Origin: an uncultured Clostridia bacterium
GTDB lineage: Bacteria; Bacillota; Clostridia; Oscillospirales; Oscillospiraceae
Length of the DNA: 64,000 nucleotides
Assembly (NCBI GenBank): GCA_947644595.1
Contig: CANSAE010000001.1
Span: 381,605-445,604, forward strand
Direction: 5' to 3'
In this document: positions 34,558 through 44,400 of the stretch, one piece after another
Layout of the letters: every line of letters starts with the position of its first letter
Numbering within the stretch: the stretch's first letter is position 1
Position numbers and translations under genes: made by a program
Notes under the pieces: model-generated
Databases searched by the model: none
The model's input: only the letters and a program-made list of their open reading frames with translations
Told to the model about the DNA's origin: nothing

Positions 34558-34968
34558 ATGGACGAAGAACGGTTTACGGTATTTTTTGAGGACCCCTTTT
34601 GGGTCGGGGTATTCGAACGTGTCGAAGACGGACGCTTGTCTGTATGTAAAGTCATGTTTGGTGCCCAGCCGAAGGACACGGAGATCTACGCATTCATATG
34701 CGGACAATACCGGCATCTGACGTTCAGTACTGCTGTCGATGCGGATGACCGGACCGTTCCGGTCAGTCCCAAGCGGTTGAAAAAGAAAGCGAAACGGGAT
34801 ATGGAGCGGCAAGGCATCGGCACCAAGGCACAGCAGGCCCTGCAAGCGCAACGGGATACACAAAAAGCGGTTGGCAGGGAACATAGCAAAGCAAAAAAGG
34901 CCGCCGAGGAAGCCCGGCAGTTCGCCATCCGGCAGCAAAAGCGAAAAGAAAAGCACCGAGGGCATTAA
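34558..34968 (+). CDS. yjdF: YjdF-family protein (DUF2992)
   Basis: 136 residues. The N-terminal half is the DUF2992 core: FTVFFEDPFWVGVFERVEDG, then FGAQPKDTEIYAF. The rest is a very basic helical tail with NPKRL-like VSPKRLKKKAKRDMERQGIGT and AKKAAEEARQF. YjdF is the usual partner of the yjdF RNA; its biochemical role is unsettled, with a part in toxin or azaaromatic tolerance proposed. AAGGAGGG lies 8 bases before the ATG. Single-gene unit. Confidence 0.9.
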   Translation: MDEERFTVFFEDPFWVGVFERVEDGRLSVCKVMFGAQPKDTEIYAFICGQYRHLTFSTAVDADDRTVPVSPKRLKKKAKRDMERQGIGTKAQQALQAQRDTQKAVGREHSKAKKAAEEARQFAIRQQKRKEKHRGH

Positions 34969-34984
34969 TCTCCCGGTGCTTTTC
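34949..34984. terminator. Terminator overlapping the yjdF 3' end
   Basis: Stem AAAAGCACC...GGG with CCC...GGTGCTTTT; the yjdF stop lies in the loop. Confidence 0.65.
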
Positions 34985-35537
34985 TTCCATGCAGTGCGAT
35001 CAACACCTGTGACGGCAAATAGAACGCCCACATGCCCGCGCCTGCAATGCCGAACAGGTTCCACAGGCCCACGCAGACGTCGCAGCCAATGAACAGGGTC
35101 AGCCCCAGGGCCAACACCCGGTCTCGCTTCCACGCCAGCGCCGCGTTGCATAGCAATTGCGGGAAATACACGCCCGCCAGCAGGTTCAGGGGCGTACACA
35201 AATCAAGCCACAGCAAAACACCCCAAAACGCCAACGTCAACACAGCACGCAGACACAGCGTTACCCGGGTTTCCCGCCCGACGTGCCGGGCGTAAAGCGC
35301 CTGCACGGCAATAAACAGCGCCACACCCAACTCCAAATAGTTCCCCAGCACCAGCAAAAACAGGTCCGCCAAAACTGTGAATGCCAATGCAAGAGCCACT
35401 CGGCGCTCCCCCGGCCGGGCATAGACCGCACACAGGAGGATGGAGACGTATTTCAGAAAAATCCCAATCTGCCGCCCCAGTAGGAAAAAGGTTCCGTACA
35501 GTGCTGTTTCCAAGATCAAAAAAATTTTCATTTCCAT
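34965..35537 (-). CDS. Polytopic membrane protein, possibly YhhN-like
   Basis: 190 residues with about seven membrane helices and few charged loops. The stretch ADLFLLVLGNYLELGVALFIAV followed by YARHVGRE resembles the conserved core of YhhN/TMEM86 lysoplasmalogenases, and the late FIGCDVCVGLWN loop fits too; this is from memory and weak. Start chosen at 35537. It faces yjdF, and a terminator separates it from khpB. Confidence 0.6.
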   Translation of the reverse strand: MEMKIFLILETALYGTFFLLGRQIGIFLKYVSILLCAVYARPGERRVALALAFTVLADLFLLVLGNYLELGVALFIAVQALYARHVGRETRVTLCLRAVLTLAFWGVLLWLDLCTPLNLLAGVYFPQLLCNAALAWKRDRVLALGLTLFIGCDVCVGLWNLFGIAGAGMWAFYLPSQVLIALHGRKAPGD

Positions 35538-35563
35538 GGAAAAAGTATCTCCGGAAATAGAAA

Positions 35564-35603
35564 AAATAAAAAGAAGCGTACAATATACGCTTCTTTTTAT
35601 TTT
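35564..35603. terminator. Terminator after khpB
   Basis: Stem of AAAATAAAAAGAAGCGTA with its near-perfect complement TACGCTTCTTTTTATTTT; T-tracts both ways. Confidence 0.85.
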
Positions 35604-35607
35604 GTGT

Positions 35608-36375
35608 TCAGGCCCATTCTCTGGAAGGGGGCTTGCTCTCCGGCTCCTCATGCGCCGGCTTTTCGTAGCTCACCACCACACGGCGGTTGGGCTCGGTGCC
35701 GATGGAGCTGGTGGTCACACCCTCGTAATCCTGAAGGGCCGCATGAATCACATGACGCTCATAGGAGTTCATCGGTTCCAGGGCCATGCTGCGCTTATAC
35801 TTGATGGCCTTCGCCGCCATCTTCTCCGCCAGACGGATCAGGGCTTCCTCCCGCTTGGCGCGGTAGGCTTCCGCGTCCACGCTGATGTGTAGGCGGTCAT
35901 CTCGGCCGCGGTTCACAGCGTAATTTGTCAGGTGCTGAATAGCATCCAGCGTCTCGCCCCGGCGGCCGATCACTGCGCCCATACCTTTGCCAGACAGGTC
36001 CACGTTGATTCCGCCGTCCTCTTTATCCGTCATGGTGATGACGGCAGGCACACCCATGTGCTCCATCAGACCACTGAGGAACTCGTATACCGCCGTATGG
36101 TTGGCATCCATGTTTTCCGGCGGCGCGGGAATCTCTTTCTTCGGCTGCGGTGCCGCTTCTTTCGTCTCAACAGGAGCTGCCTTGGGGGCAGGCTCATCCG
36201 AAGCCTCATAGGACACCTTCACCACAGCGGGAGAAGCGCCGATTCCAAGGAATCCGGACTTGGCCCGTTCCAGGATCTCTACCTGGACATCATCCCGGGA
36301 AAGTCCCAGTTCTTCCAGAGCGGCAGCAATGGCCGCGTCTTCCGTTTTGCCGGATTTCTCTATACTTTTTATCAT
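35608..36375 (-). CDS. khpB: RNA-binding protein KhpB (Jag)
   Basis: Binds RNA with KhpA and affects cell-wall synthesis and division. 255 residues: Jag-N domain 1-52 (KTEDAAIAAALEELG, KSGFLGIG), a Pro/Glu/Ala linker, a KH domain with the GMGAVIGRRGETLDAIQHL loop near 130-150, and an R3H domain with MNSYERHVIHAAL near 205. Its start overlaps the yidC stop by 4 bases. In most genomes mnmE and mnmG follow; here a terminator does. Confidence 0.94.
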   Translation of the reverse strand: MIKSIEKSGKTEDAAIAAALEELGLSRDDVQVEILERAKSGFLGIGASPAVVKVSYEASDEPAPKAAPVETKEAAPQPKKEIPAPPENMDANHTAVYEFLSGLMEHMGVPAVITMTDKEDGGINVDLSGKGMGAVIGRRGETLDAIQHLTNYAVNRGRDDRLHISVDAEAYRAKREEALIRLAEKMAAKAIKYKRSMALEPMNSYERHVIHAALQDYEGVTTSSIGTEPNRRVVVSYEKPAHEEPESKPPSREWA

Positions 36376-37634
36376 AAGGTACTCTCCTGTGTTTCTTCCT
36401 GTTCCATATCCGCCGCTTCGTTGGGAGTTTCCTCCTGCTTGCCGAAGCGGTCGGGATCATAGGCCCTGCCACGGGCATAACGGCGATTGCCTACCTGAGA
36501 CGCAGGTGTTTCCGTTTCTACTACGCCCAGACGCTCCCTGCGGGCAGCTTTGTCTGCAGCGATGGCAGCGGCCTTCATTTCTTCCAGCTTCTGCTTTTCA
36601 GCAGCCTGCAGCTTTTTCTTGCTGATATTTTTGTTTTCCATGATCTCGCCTGTGGCACGGCGGCGCTCCGCAGCTTCGCGCTTTCGCTCCTGCTCAGCTT
36701 CCTCAAGCTCCCGCTTTCTCTCGCGCTCCCGCCATTCCACGTCATCCTCATAAAGCTTCTTTTTATAGTGCTTGGTGAGGACAAAGTCACGGACCGTGTT
36801 GAACAGATAATTGAAAATCCAGTACACACCCATGGTGGCAGGCATTCCAAAGCCGATCCACAGGGACATCAGAGGCATCATAATCTGCATACTCTTGTTG
36901 GTGGCCTGCATCTGCTGCGTCTGGGCATCCGTTCCCGCCGTAGCAGGATTCATGGTCATGGAAATCTTCAGAGACAGCCAAGACACAAGCGCAGACACAA
37001 AGGGGATCAGGAACAGACCAACTACCGGCCACCAATTTCCAGCCGCAAATTCCTCTGTATTCCAGAAAAACAGCGTGGGATTGTTGCCCAGGTTCATACC
37101 CAAAAAGTCGTAGCTGATATCCTTGAGTCCGTCTACTACGCCAGATAGTTGGTCAAAGTGCTCATGGCACAGCTGCGTCATCGTAATTTCCAGGTACTGC
37201 TCCTGTTTGGTGGTCAATTCCGTTGCCAGCAGCCCCATATTCTCAAGGGTGCTCCGGATAGCATTCACCGCATCCGCACTCAGCCCCATCATCACGCTCA
37301 TAGGCTTGCGAATCACGCTGTACAGCACGATCAGGATGGGGAACGGGATCAAAGACCACAAACAGCCGGACATCGGTTTGACGCCCTCTTCCCGGTACAG
37401 CTTGGACATCTCCTGATTAAGGACCTGGGGATTGCCGCCGTGTTTGGCCTGCAATTGCTGAATCCTGGGCTGGAGCCGGGACTGGTGCATCATGCTCTTT
37501 TTACTCTTGGCCATGAAGGGCATGAGAATCAAATTCACCGCCAACGCAAATAAGATGACCGCACCGCCGATATTGCCGCACAGGTCATAAAACTGCATCA
37601 AAAGCCAGGAAAAAGGCACTGTAATGATTGACAT
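36372..37634 (-). CDS. yidC: Membrane protein insertase YidC
   Basis: Inserts membrane proteins alone or with SecYEG. 420 residues. The core helices include NIGGAVILFALAVNLILMPF and, after a charged hairpin (KKSMMHQSRLQPRIQQLQAK, holding the groove Arg region), PMSGCLWSLIPFPILIVLYS. A large polar insert lies between the second and third conserved helices. The C-terminal 110 residues are a highly charged tail that may bind ribosomes. No lipobox is seen. Confidence 0.93.
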   Translation of the reverse strand: MSIITVPFSWLLMQFYDLCGNIGGAVILFALAVNLILMPFMAKSKKSMMHQSRLQPRIQQLQAKHGGNPQVLNQEMSKLYREEGVKPMSGCLWSLIPFPILIVLYSVIRKPMSVMMGLSADAVNAIRSTLENMGLLATELTTKQEQYLEITMTQLCHEHFDQLSGVVDGLKDISYDFLGMNLGNNPTLFFWNTEEFAAGNWWPVVGLFLIPFVSALVSWLSLKISMTMNPATAGTDAQTQQMQATNKSMQIMMPLMSLWIGFGMPATMGVYWIFNYLFNTVRDFVLTKHYKKKLYEDDVEWRERERKRELEEAEQERKREAAERRRATGEIMENKNISKKKLQAAEKQKLEEMKAAAIAADKAARRERLGVVETETPASQVGNRRYARGRAYDPDRFGKQEETPNEAADMEQEETQESTL

Positions 37635-37663
37635 TCAGTATCTCCTATATTCTGTTTTCCCGG

Positions 37664-37882
37664 TCAGGGGACCGGGTCGTAAAAATCGTGCTCCCCTCGG
37701 TGAAAGGGGTGACACTTTGCAATGCGCTTCAAAGCCAAAAAGCCGCCTTTGGCGGCGCCGTACTTTTCAATGGCCTCCAACGCATACTGGGAACAGGTGG
37801 GGATAAACCTGCAGGTAGGCGGTGTGTACGGGGAAATATTTTTTCGGTAAAAACGGATCAAAGACAAAAAAATTCGCTTCAT
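37664..37882 (-). CDS. yidD: Membrane protein insertion efficiency factor YidD
   Basis: 72 residues, the usual size. It has [20 protein letters not shown] then [17 protein letters not shown] and [15 protein letters not shown], all family hallmarks. The start overlaps the rnpA stop by 4 bases and yidC follows 29 bases on. It assists YidC-dependent insertion. Confidence 0.94.
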   Translation of the reverse strand: MKRIFLSLIRFYRKNISPYTPPTCRFIPTCSQYALEAIEKYGAAKGGFLALKRIAKCHPFHRGEHDFYDPVP

Positions 37883-38235
37883 ATTGCATCCTCTGTCTTT
37901 TCGCACAAAAGCCCCAGTTGCTTGCAGGCCTTTAAATACGCCTTCTCCAACTGGGTATATTCCGCATTTACACTTCTGTTTCGGGCCACGATCACCAAAT
38001 CCGTACCACGGCAAAGTGCGCCTTCGTGCAGGCGATAAATCTCCCGCAATCTCCGGCGAACGCGGTTTCGCACCACTGCCTTACCGACTTTATTAGACAC
38101 TGTGACCCCCAAGCGATTGCCCGGATGGCCTGTCCGCCTTGCATACACCACCAGATACGGTGTGACTGCGCTTTTTCCTTTATTGTACAACCGGCGGAAT
38201 TCATAGTTCTTTTTTAAAGTATCTGTAAATTCCAC
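37879..38235 (-). CDS. rnpA: Ribonuclease P protein component
   Basis: Protein subunit of RNase P, which trims the 5' ends of tRNAs. 118 residues. The RNR motif is in [15 protein letters not shown] (near 53-67); [11 protein letters not shown] lies at the N-terminus. A GTG start with GAGGGGG 7 bases upstream is used. In most bacteria rnpA directly follows rpmH; here 181 bases lie between, filled by repeat copy B. Confidence 0.94.
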   Translation of the reverse strand: MEFTDTLKKNYEFRRLYNKGKSAVTPYLVVYARRTGHPGNRLGVTVSNKVGKAVVRNRVRRRLREIYRLHEGALCRGTDLVIVARNRSVNAEYTQLEKAYLKACKQLGLLCEKTEDAI

Positions 38236-38260
38236 GTTGTCGCCCCCTCTGCAAAGCAAA

Positions 38261-38413
38261 GCTTCACAGAATTCCACTCCGCAGAGCAGAACAAATTTCA
38301 ATCATTTCTGGCCCAACTTCGCCGGGACAAAAATACTGTTCATGATTTTGTTGTGCCCAGAGAGGGCAGCAAAATCATGCATCCCCTCGATTGAATGCTT
38401 CCGCATTCAATCG
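38261..38413 (+). repeat. Dispersed intergenic hairpin repeat, copy B
   Basis: GCTTCACAGAATTC, GAACAAATTTCAATCATTT and GCCCAACTTCGCCGGG-AC-AAAAAT match copy A in order. It then has a long hairpin CATGATTTTG/CAAAATCATG (38341-38379) and a perfect 11-bp stem CGATTGAATGC/GCATTCAATCG with loop TTCC (38388-38413). It ends 3 bases from the rpmH stop and fills the rpmH-rnpA gap. Confidence 0.78.
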
Positions 38414-38416
38414 GAA

Positions 38417-38554
38417 TCAATAGCTGAGCTTTTTGCGGCCCTTGGCGCGGCGGCGGGCCAGAACCTTGCGGCCGTTGGCGGTGGACATCCGCTTGCGGAA
38501 GCCGTGCTCCTTCTGTGCGTGACGCTTCTTGGGCTGATAGGTACGCTTTGTCAT
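38417..38554 (-). CDS. rpmH: 50S ribosomal protein L34
   Basis: 45 residues, [20 protein letters not shown] onward and ending [12 protein letters not shown], the complete and highly conserved L34 sequence. GAAAGGAGAG lies upstream. First gene of the rpmH-rnpA-yidD-yidC-khpB run, which normally starts next to dnaA at the origin. Confidence 0.97.
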   Translation of the reverse strand: MTKRTYQPKKRHAQKEHGFRKRMSTANGRKVLARRRAKGRKKLSY

Positions 38555-38628
38555 GTTCTTGTCTCTCCTTTCAAATCGTAGAATCTATGCTCAACACGGA
38601 AATTTTCCGCGCAGCAATCCGAGCATTG

Positions 38629-38658
38629 ATTATACCCTATTTTGGCACTTCCTGTCAA
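38629..38658 (-). promoter_or_regulatory. rpmH promoter
   Basis: Minus strand TTGACA, 18 bases, TATAAT. The -35 overlaps the last codons of queH. The leader is about 70 bases. Confidence 0.75.
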
Positions 38659-39245
38659 GTATTTTTGGAATACAGGCAACCGCAGTAATCCTGGCGGTAC
38701 AGTCCCAATTCCTGAGACAGGGTGATGCTCTGCTTGTAGCCCTCCCGCTTTTTGAAATCCGACGGCAGCCAGCGCACGCCGTACCGTTCTTCCAGCGCCC
38801 GACCAATGGTATTGATTCGCGGGGCATCCTTATGGGGCGAAACAGTCAGCGTGGTGCAGAAATAATCGAACTTTCCTTCCGCGGCACGCCGTGCAGTCTC
38901 TTCCAAACGCAGCTGAAAACACACCGTGCAGCGGTCACCGCCCTCCGGTTCGGCTTCCAATCCCCGGATGGCTTCATCGTAAGCTTCCCCGTCGTAATCG
39001 CACTCCAAGATGTGAATTTCCGGCATGGCGGCAAGGACCTTGCGCTGGTTGGAAAGGCGCAGGTCATATTCCTCCCGGGGTTGGATATTGGGATTATAGT
39101 ATAGTAATGTAATGTCAAAATACTTCGTCAAATAGCTGAGTACGTAGGTCGAGCATGGCCCGCAGCAGCTTTGCAGGAGCAGGCGGGGCTTGTTCGTGAG
39201 TTTGAAAGTGATAGTGTCCAGTTGTTTCTGGTAATTCTCTTTCAT
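38655..39245 (-). CDS. queH: Epoxyqueuosine reductase QueH
   Basis: Last step of queuosine biosynthesis in tRNA: reduction of epoxyqueuosine, by a route unrelated to QueG. 196 residues. The four hallmark cysteine sites are LQSCCGPCSTY near 35, DRCTVCFQLRLEETA near 108 and DYCGCLYS near the end; they hold an iron-sulfur cluster and a second metal. Start at 39245 has GAGGTG upstream. Other queuosine genes are not in the window. Confidence 0.93.
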   Translation of the reverse strand: MKENYQKQLDTITFKLTNKPRLLLQSCCGPCSTYVLSYLTKYFDITLLYYNPNIQPREEYDLRLSNQRKVLAAMPEIHILECDYDGEAYDEAIRGLEAEPEGGDRCTVCFQLRLEETARRAAEGKFDYFCTTLTVSPHKDAPRINTIGRALEERYGVRWLPSDFKKREGYKQSITLSQELGLYRQDYCGCLYSKNT

Positions 39246-39340
39246 GGGAAACACCTCTTTGGGAATTATATCACACTTCTCCGGGATTGACAAACCCCGG
39301 GATTTCGTCTAAAATCGTAGAAAAAACGAGGTGAACCATC

Positions 39341-39826
39341 ATGGAACATCGCACGGATAAAGTCAATTATTATCTGGACATCGCGGACACGGTCCTGCAC
39401 CGTTCCACCTGCATCCGCCGGCAGTACGGCGCCATCATTGTGCGCAACGATGAGATTATTTCCACCGGCTATAACGGTGCTCCCCGGGGACGTATCAACT
39501 GCTCCGATTTGGGCTACTGCCGCCGGGAAGCCATGCAGGTGCCGTCCGGTGAGCGGTACGAGCTGTGCCGCAGCGTCCATGCCGAGGCCAACGCCATCAT
39601 TTCCGCCTCCCGCCGGGATATGCTGGGCGGCACACTGTATCTCGTGGGCCGGGAAGCCAAAAGCGGTGCGCTCACTGACGCTGTCCCCTGCTCCATGTGC
39701 AAGCGCACCATCATCAATTCCGGCATCAAGGATGTTGTCATGCGCAACGCCGATGGGAGTTTTATCGTGGTCGATGTGGACGAATGGGTCAGGGACGATG
39801 AATCTCTCCCAGATGAAATAAAATAG
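39341..39826 (+). CDS. Deoxycytidylate deaminase (ComEB type)
   Basis: Converts dCMP to dUMP for dTTP synthesis. 161 residues. Zinc and catalytic motifs are VHAEANAI near 79 and VPCSMCKRTI near 110; DSGYNGAPRG-like TGYNGAPRGRINC near 45 belongs to the dCMP group. A GAGGTG lies upstream of the ATG. Alone between queH and the purine operon. Confidence 0.94.
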   Translation: MEHRTDKVNYYLDIADTVLHRSTCIRRQYGAIIVRNDEIISTGYNGAPRGRINCSDLGYCRREAMQVPSGERYELCRSVHAEANAIISASRRDMLGGTLYLVGREAKSGALTDAVPCSMCKRTIINSGIKDVVMRNADGSFIVVDVDEWVRDDESLPDEIK

Positions 39827-39835
39827 ACACAATCA

Positions 39836-39870
39836 AAAAGACCGATTGCAATTTGCAATCGGTCTTTTTT
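39836..39870. terminator. Bidirectional terminator, end of the purine operon
   Basis: Stem AAAAAGACCGATTGCAA/TTGCAATCGGTCTTTTT between two converging genes. Confidence 0.9.
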
Positions 39871-39885
39871 CAGCTTTCCTCTGAT

Positions 39886-41388
39886 TTACTTCACCGGGTT
39901 CGTCGTCCGTAGCGTCACGTCATGGTAGCCGCCCTCGACGATGCTCGTGGAGGACACTACTGTCAGCTTCGCGTCCCTCTGCAGGTCCGGGATGGTGGTC
40001 ACGCCGCAGTTGCACATGGTGGACTTCACCTTGTACAGGCTCTTTTCCACATTCTCGTGCAGGCTGCCTGCATAGGTGACGTAGGAATCCACGCCCTCTT
40101 CGAACTGCAGACCGGACTTGCCGCCCACGTCGTACCGCTGCCAGTTCCGCGCGCGGTTGGAGCCCTCGCCCCAATACTCTTTGACATACTGCCCATTCAC
40201 CATCAGCTTGGGGGTGGGGCTTTCGTCGAAGCGGGCAAAGTACCGGCCCAGCATGAGGAAGTCCGCACCCATAGCCAGTGCCAGCGTCATGTGGTGGTCG
40301 TGGACGATACCGCCATCGGAACAGATGGGCACATAGATACCGGTCTTCTGGAAGTACTCATCTCGGGCCGCCGCCACTTCGATGAGGGCAGTAGCCTGAC
40401 CGCGGCCGATGCCCTTGGTCTCACGGGTGATGCAGATGGAGCCGCCGCCGATGCCGACCTTCACGAAGTCCGCGCCCGCTTCGGCCAGGAACAAAAAGCC
40501 GTCCCGGTCCACCACGTTGCCCGCACCGATCTTCACAGTCTCACCGTAATTTTCCCGCACCCAGGCAATGGTCTTTTCCTGCCAGCAGGAATAGCCCTCG
40601 GAAGAATCGATGCAGACCACATCTGCGCCAGCAGCCACCAATGCGGGGATGCGCTGGGCGTAGTCCCGGGAGTTGATGCCCGCCCCCACCATGTAGCGCT
40701 TTTCGCTGTCCAGCATTTCCAGGGGATTTTCCTTGTGGCTGTCGTAGTCCTTGCGGAACACGAAGTACATCAGCCGTCCGTCATTGTCCACGATGGGCAG
40801 GGCATTGAGCTTATGGTCCCAGATAATGTCGTTGGCTTCCTTGAGCGTAGTGGTAGCAGGCGCCGTCACCAGCTTTTCCATGGGGGTCATGAAGTCCTTG
40901 ACCTTGATATCATTGGTCATCCGGCTGACCCGGTAGTCCCGGCTGGTAACCAAACCCAAAAGCTTCCCGTTGGCGGTTCCGTCCTCCGTGACCGCCACTG
41001 TGGAATAGCCGTTCATGGCTTTTAAAGCCAGAATATCGCCCAGCGTATGCTCCGGGGTCACGTTGGACGCGCTGATGACAAAGCCGGACTTGTAATTCTT
41101 TACCCGGGCGACCATGGCTGCCTGCTCCTCAATGGTCTGAGATCCATAGATAAAGGAGAGCCCACCCTCTTTTGCCAGAGCGATGGCCAGCGTGTCGTTG
41201 GACACGGACTGCATGATCGCACTAGTCATGGGAATGTTCAGGCTGATGGCTGGTTCCTCCCCTTTTTTAAAGCGCACCAGCGGCGTTTTCAATGAGACAT
41301 TCGCGGGAATGCAGTCCTCGGAGGTATATCCGGGGATGAGCAGGAATTCGTTGAACGTGCGGGACGGTTCAGTGTAGTAAGTTGCCAT
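39886..41388 (-). CDS. guaB: IMP dehydrogenase, Tritrichomonas-type
   Basis: Oxidises IMP to XMP with NAD+, the first step to GMP. 500 residues: a TIM barrel interrupted by two CBS domains (near 95-220). The catalytic loop reads [12 protein letters not shown] then [10 protein letters not shown], and the tail motif is [13 protein letters not shown]; the finger region [15 protein letters not shown] follows. These details match the well-studied Tritrichomonas foetus enzyme far better than the usual bacterial GSICTTR form. MATYYTEP start chosen since GGAG lies 10 bases upstream. Last gene of the purine operon, 20 bases after purL. Confidence 0.95.
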   Translation of the reverse strand: MATYYTEPSRTFNEFLLIPGYTSEDCIPANVSLKTPLVRFKKGEEPAISLNIPMTSAIMQSVSNDTLAIALAKEGGLSFIYGSQTIEEQAAMVARVKNYKSGFVISASNVTPEHTLGDILALKAMNGYSTVAVTEDGTANGKLLGLVTSRDYRVSRMTNDIKVKDFMTPMEKLVTAPATTTLKEANDIIWDHKLNALPIVDNDGRLMYFVFRKDYDSHKENPLEMLDSEKRYMVGAGINSRDYAQRIPALVAAGADVVCIDSSEGYSCWQEKTIAWVRENYGETVKIGAGNVVDRDGFLFLAEAGADFVKVGIGGGSICITRETKGIGRGQATALIEVAAARDEYFQKTGIYVPICSDGGIVHDHHMTLALAMGADFLMLGRYFARFDESPTPKLMVNGQYVKEYWGEGSNRARNWQRYDVGGKSGLQFEEGVDSYVTYAGSLHENVEKSLYKVKSTMCNCGVTTIPDLQRDAKLTVVSSTSIVEGGYHDVTLRTTNPVK

Positions 41389-41408
41389 GATTTCCATTCT
41401 CCTCTCTC

Positions 41409-44400
41409 TTATTTGAAATATTGAACAGCAGATTCAAACATCTGCATATCATAAACGCCGGGAACATTTTTATAAAGCCACGGGCCCTTGCGCTCGCTGT
41501 GCCCCATCTTGCCAAACACCCGCCCATCCGGGGATGTGATGCCCTCAATGGCCATCACGGAGTGGTTGGGATTGAACTGCACGTCCGCAGTAGGCGCGCC
41601 GGACAGGTCCACATACTGCGTGGCAATCTGCCCCGCTTCCGCCAGTTTCTCAATGAGCCCATCCGGAGCGATGAATCTCCCCTCGCCGTGAGAGATCGGC
41701 ACGGTGTAAATCTCACCGGGCTGTGTTGCCATGAGCCAGGGAGATTTATTGGAGGCGATACGGGTGCGCACCAGGCGCGATTCGTGACGGCCAATAGTAT
41801 TAAAGGTCAGAGTCGGGCAGGTATCGTCGGTATCAATAATCTCGCCATAGGGCACCAAGCCCAGCTTGATGAGTGCCTGGAACCCGTTGCAGATGCCCGC
41901 CATCAACCCGTCCCGCTGCCCCAGCAGTTCGTGGACAGCATCCTTGATTTTGGCATTTCTGAAGAACGCAGTGATGAATTTCGCGCTGCCGTCCGGCTCG
42001 TCGCCGCCGGAGAAGCCGCCGGGGATGAACACGATCTGTGCATCCCGAATGGCCTTCGCAAAGTACTCCACGGATTCGGTGATGGCGTTTGCCGTTAGAT
42101 TTCGGATGACGATGATCTCCGGTTCAGCGCCTGCGTCCCGCAGGGCTTTGGCCGAGTCGTACTCGCAGTTATTTCCCGGGAAAACAGGAATAATGACTTT
42201 CGGTCTGGCTGTCTTGACGGCCGGGGTGGGCCAGGCGTCCGCCGCAAAGGTATAGGCCGGGATGTCCTCATGCGCCATGGGGATATTACAGGGGTACACC
42301 GGCTCCAGCTTGTTTTCGTAAGCAGAAAGCAGTTCCTGCAAGGCGATGGTTTCTTGCCCGTAGGTAAAGACTTGTTCCGCCGTGGTCTCACCCAAAACGG
42401 TACCCATAGGCGCTACACCTTCCGCCAGTTCCAGTACAAATGCGCCATACCGATAGCCGAACAGGGTCTCCAGAGGGATATCTGCGAACCGGAAGCCCAG
42501 AAGATTGCCGAAGGCCATCTTCATGACCGCTTCCGCCACACCTCCGTAAGTGGGTGTGTAGGCCGCCAGCGCCTTGCCGGTAACGGTCAGGTCGTGGACC
42601 TGGGTAAATAGCTTCTTCAAAGAATCAATGACCGGCAAACCCTCACTGTCATATTCAGGCTGCAAAAGGACCACCTTGTGTCCAGACGACTTGAATTCGT
42701 TGGAAAGGATATGCTCCGCGTTTTCTGTGGTGACCGCAAAGGACACCAGCGTGGGCGGGACAGTCAAGTGCTCAAAGGTGCCGGACATGGAATCCTTGCC
42801 GCCGATGGCCGCCACACGCAGCTGCTTTTGCGCCATGAACGCGCCCAGCAGCGCTGAGAAGGGCTTGCCCCAGCTATGGGGGTCCTGTCCGGGTTTTTCA
42901 AAGTATTCCTGAAAGCTCAGATACACATCCTCAAATTTCGCGCCTGTAGCCACTATCTTGGAAACGGACTCCACCACCGCTAAAAACGCACTGTGATAGG
43001 GGCTGTTCTCCGCGATATAGGGGTTATAGCCCCAGGCCATGAGAGAGCAGGTATCCGTGTGTTTTTCTTCCACGGAAACAGTGTGCGCCATAGCCTGAAT
43101 GGGCGTGTGCTGATACGTTCCGCCGAAAGGCATGAGCACCGTGCCCGCACCGATGGACGCGTCAAAGCGCTCGGACAGGCCCCGCTTGGAGCACACATTC
43201 AGGTCGGACGCCAAGGCGGTGTAGCCCTGTTTAAAGTCAATGGGAATGGCCTTGTTCCAAGCCTTGGGCGCGGCGGGACACACGTCGATGTGCTTTTCCG
43301 CACCGTTGGTGTCCAGAAATGCCCGAGACACATCCACGATCTTCTTGCCGTTCCAGTGCATGATCAGCCGTGGATCGGCGGTCACGGTCGCGATTTGGGA
43401 CACCTCCAGATTTTCAGCGTCTGCCAGTTCACAGAACCGACGCACATCCTCCGGCGCCACGACCACAGCCATACGCTCCTGGGATTCGGAAATGGCCAGC
43501 TCCGTGCCGTCCAGACCATCGTATTTCTTGGGGACATTATTCAAATTGATTTCCAGTCCGTCCGCCAACTCTCCCACGGCCACAGATACGCCTCCCGCAC
43601 CGAAGTCGTTGCAACGCTTAATGAGCCGGGAGGCCTCCGGGTTGCGGAACAAGCGTTGGAGCTTACGTTCTTCGGGTGCGTTGCCCTTTTGCACTTCCGC
43701 GCCGCAGGACTCCAAAGACTGCACCGTGTGGGACTTGGAAGACCCGGTCGCGCCGCCGCAGCCGTCGCGTCCCGTGCGTCCGCCCAGCAAAATGACGACG
43801 TCTCCGGGCACCGGACGTTCCCGACGGATATTTTCCGCGGGAGCGGCAGCAATGACCGCACCGATTTCCATGCGTTTGGCAGCATAGCCGCTGTGATACA
43901 GTTCATCCACCTGTCCTGTAGCCAGGCCAATCTGGTTGCCGTAGGATGAATAGCCCGCCGCCGCGGTGGTCACCAGCTTGCGCTGGGGCAACTTGCCCTG
44001 AATGGTCTCTTCCAGCGGCTTCAGCGGGTCCGCCGCGCCGGTGACGCGCATGGCGGCATACACATAGCTGCGCCCGGAAAGCGGGTCCCGGATGGCACCG
44101 CCGATGCAGGTGGCTGCACCGCCGAAGGGTTCAATCTCTGTGGGATGGTTATGGGTCTCGTTTTTGAACAGGAGTAGCCAGTCCTCATCCTGACCGTCCA
44201 CATTGACCTTGATTTTCACCGTGCAGGCGTTGATTTCCTCGCTCTCGTCCAGCTTGGACAGTTCTCCGCTGGCCCGGAGATACTTTACCGCGATGGTACC
44301 CATGTCCATCAAGGTCACGGGCTTGGTGCGGCCGATTTCCCGCCGGGTAGCAAGGTATTCCTCCCAGGCCGTTTGCAGCAGCGCATCTTCAAAGGTCACG

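Noticed and set aside
39922..41025. A 367-codon open frame opposite guaB
   Set aside because: Shadow of the conserved guaB reading frame; no ribosome site or family motif.
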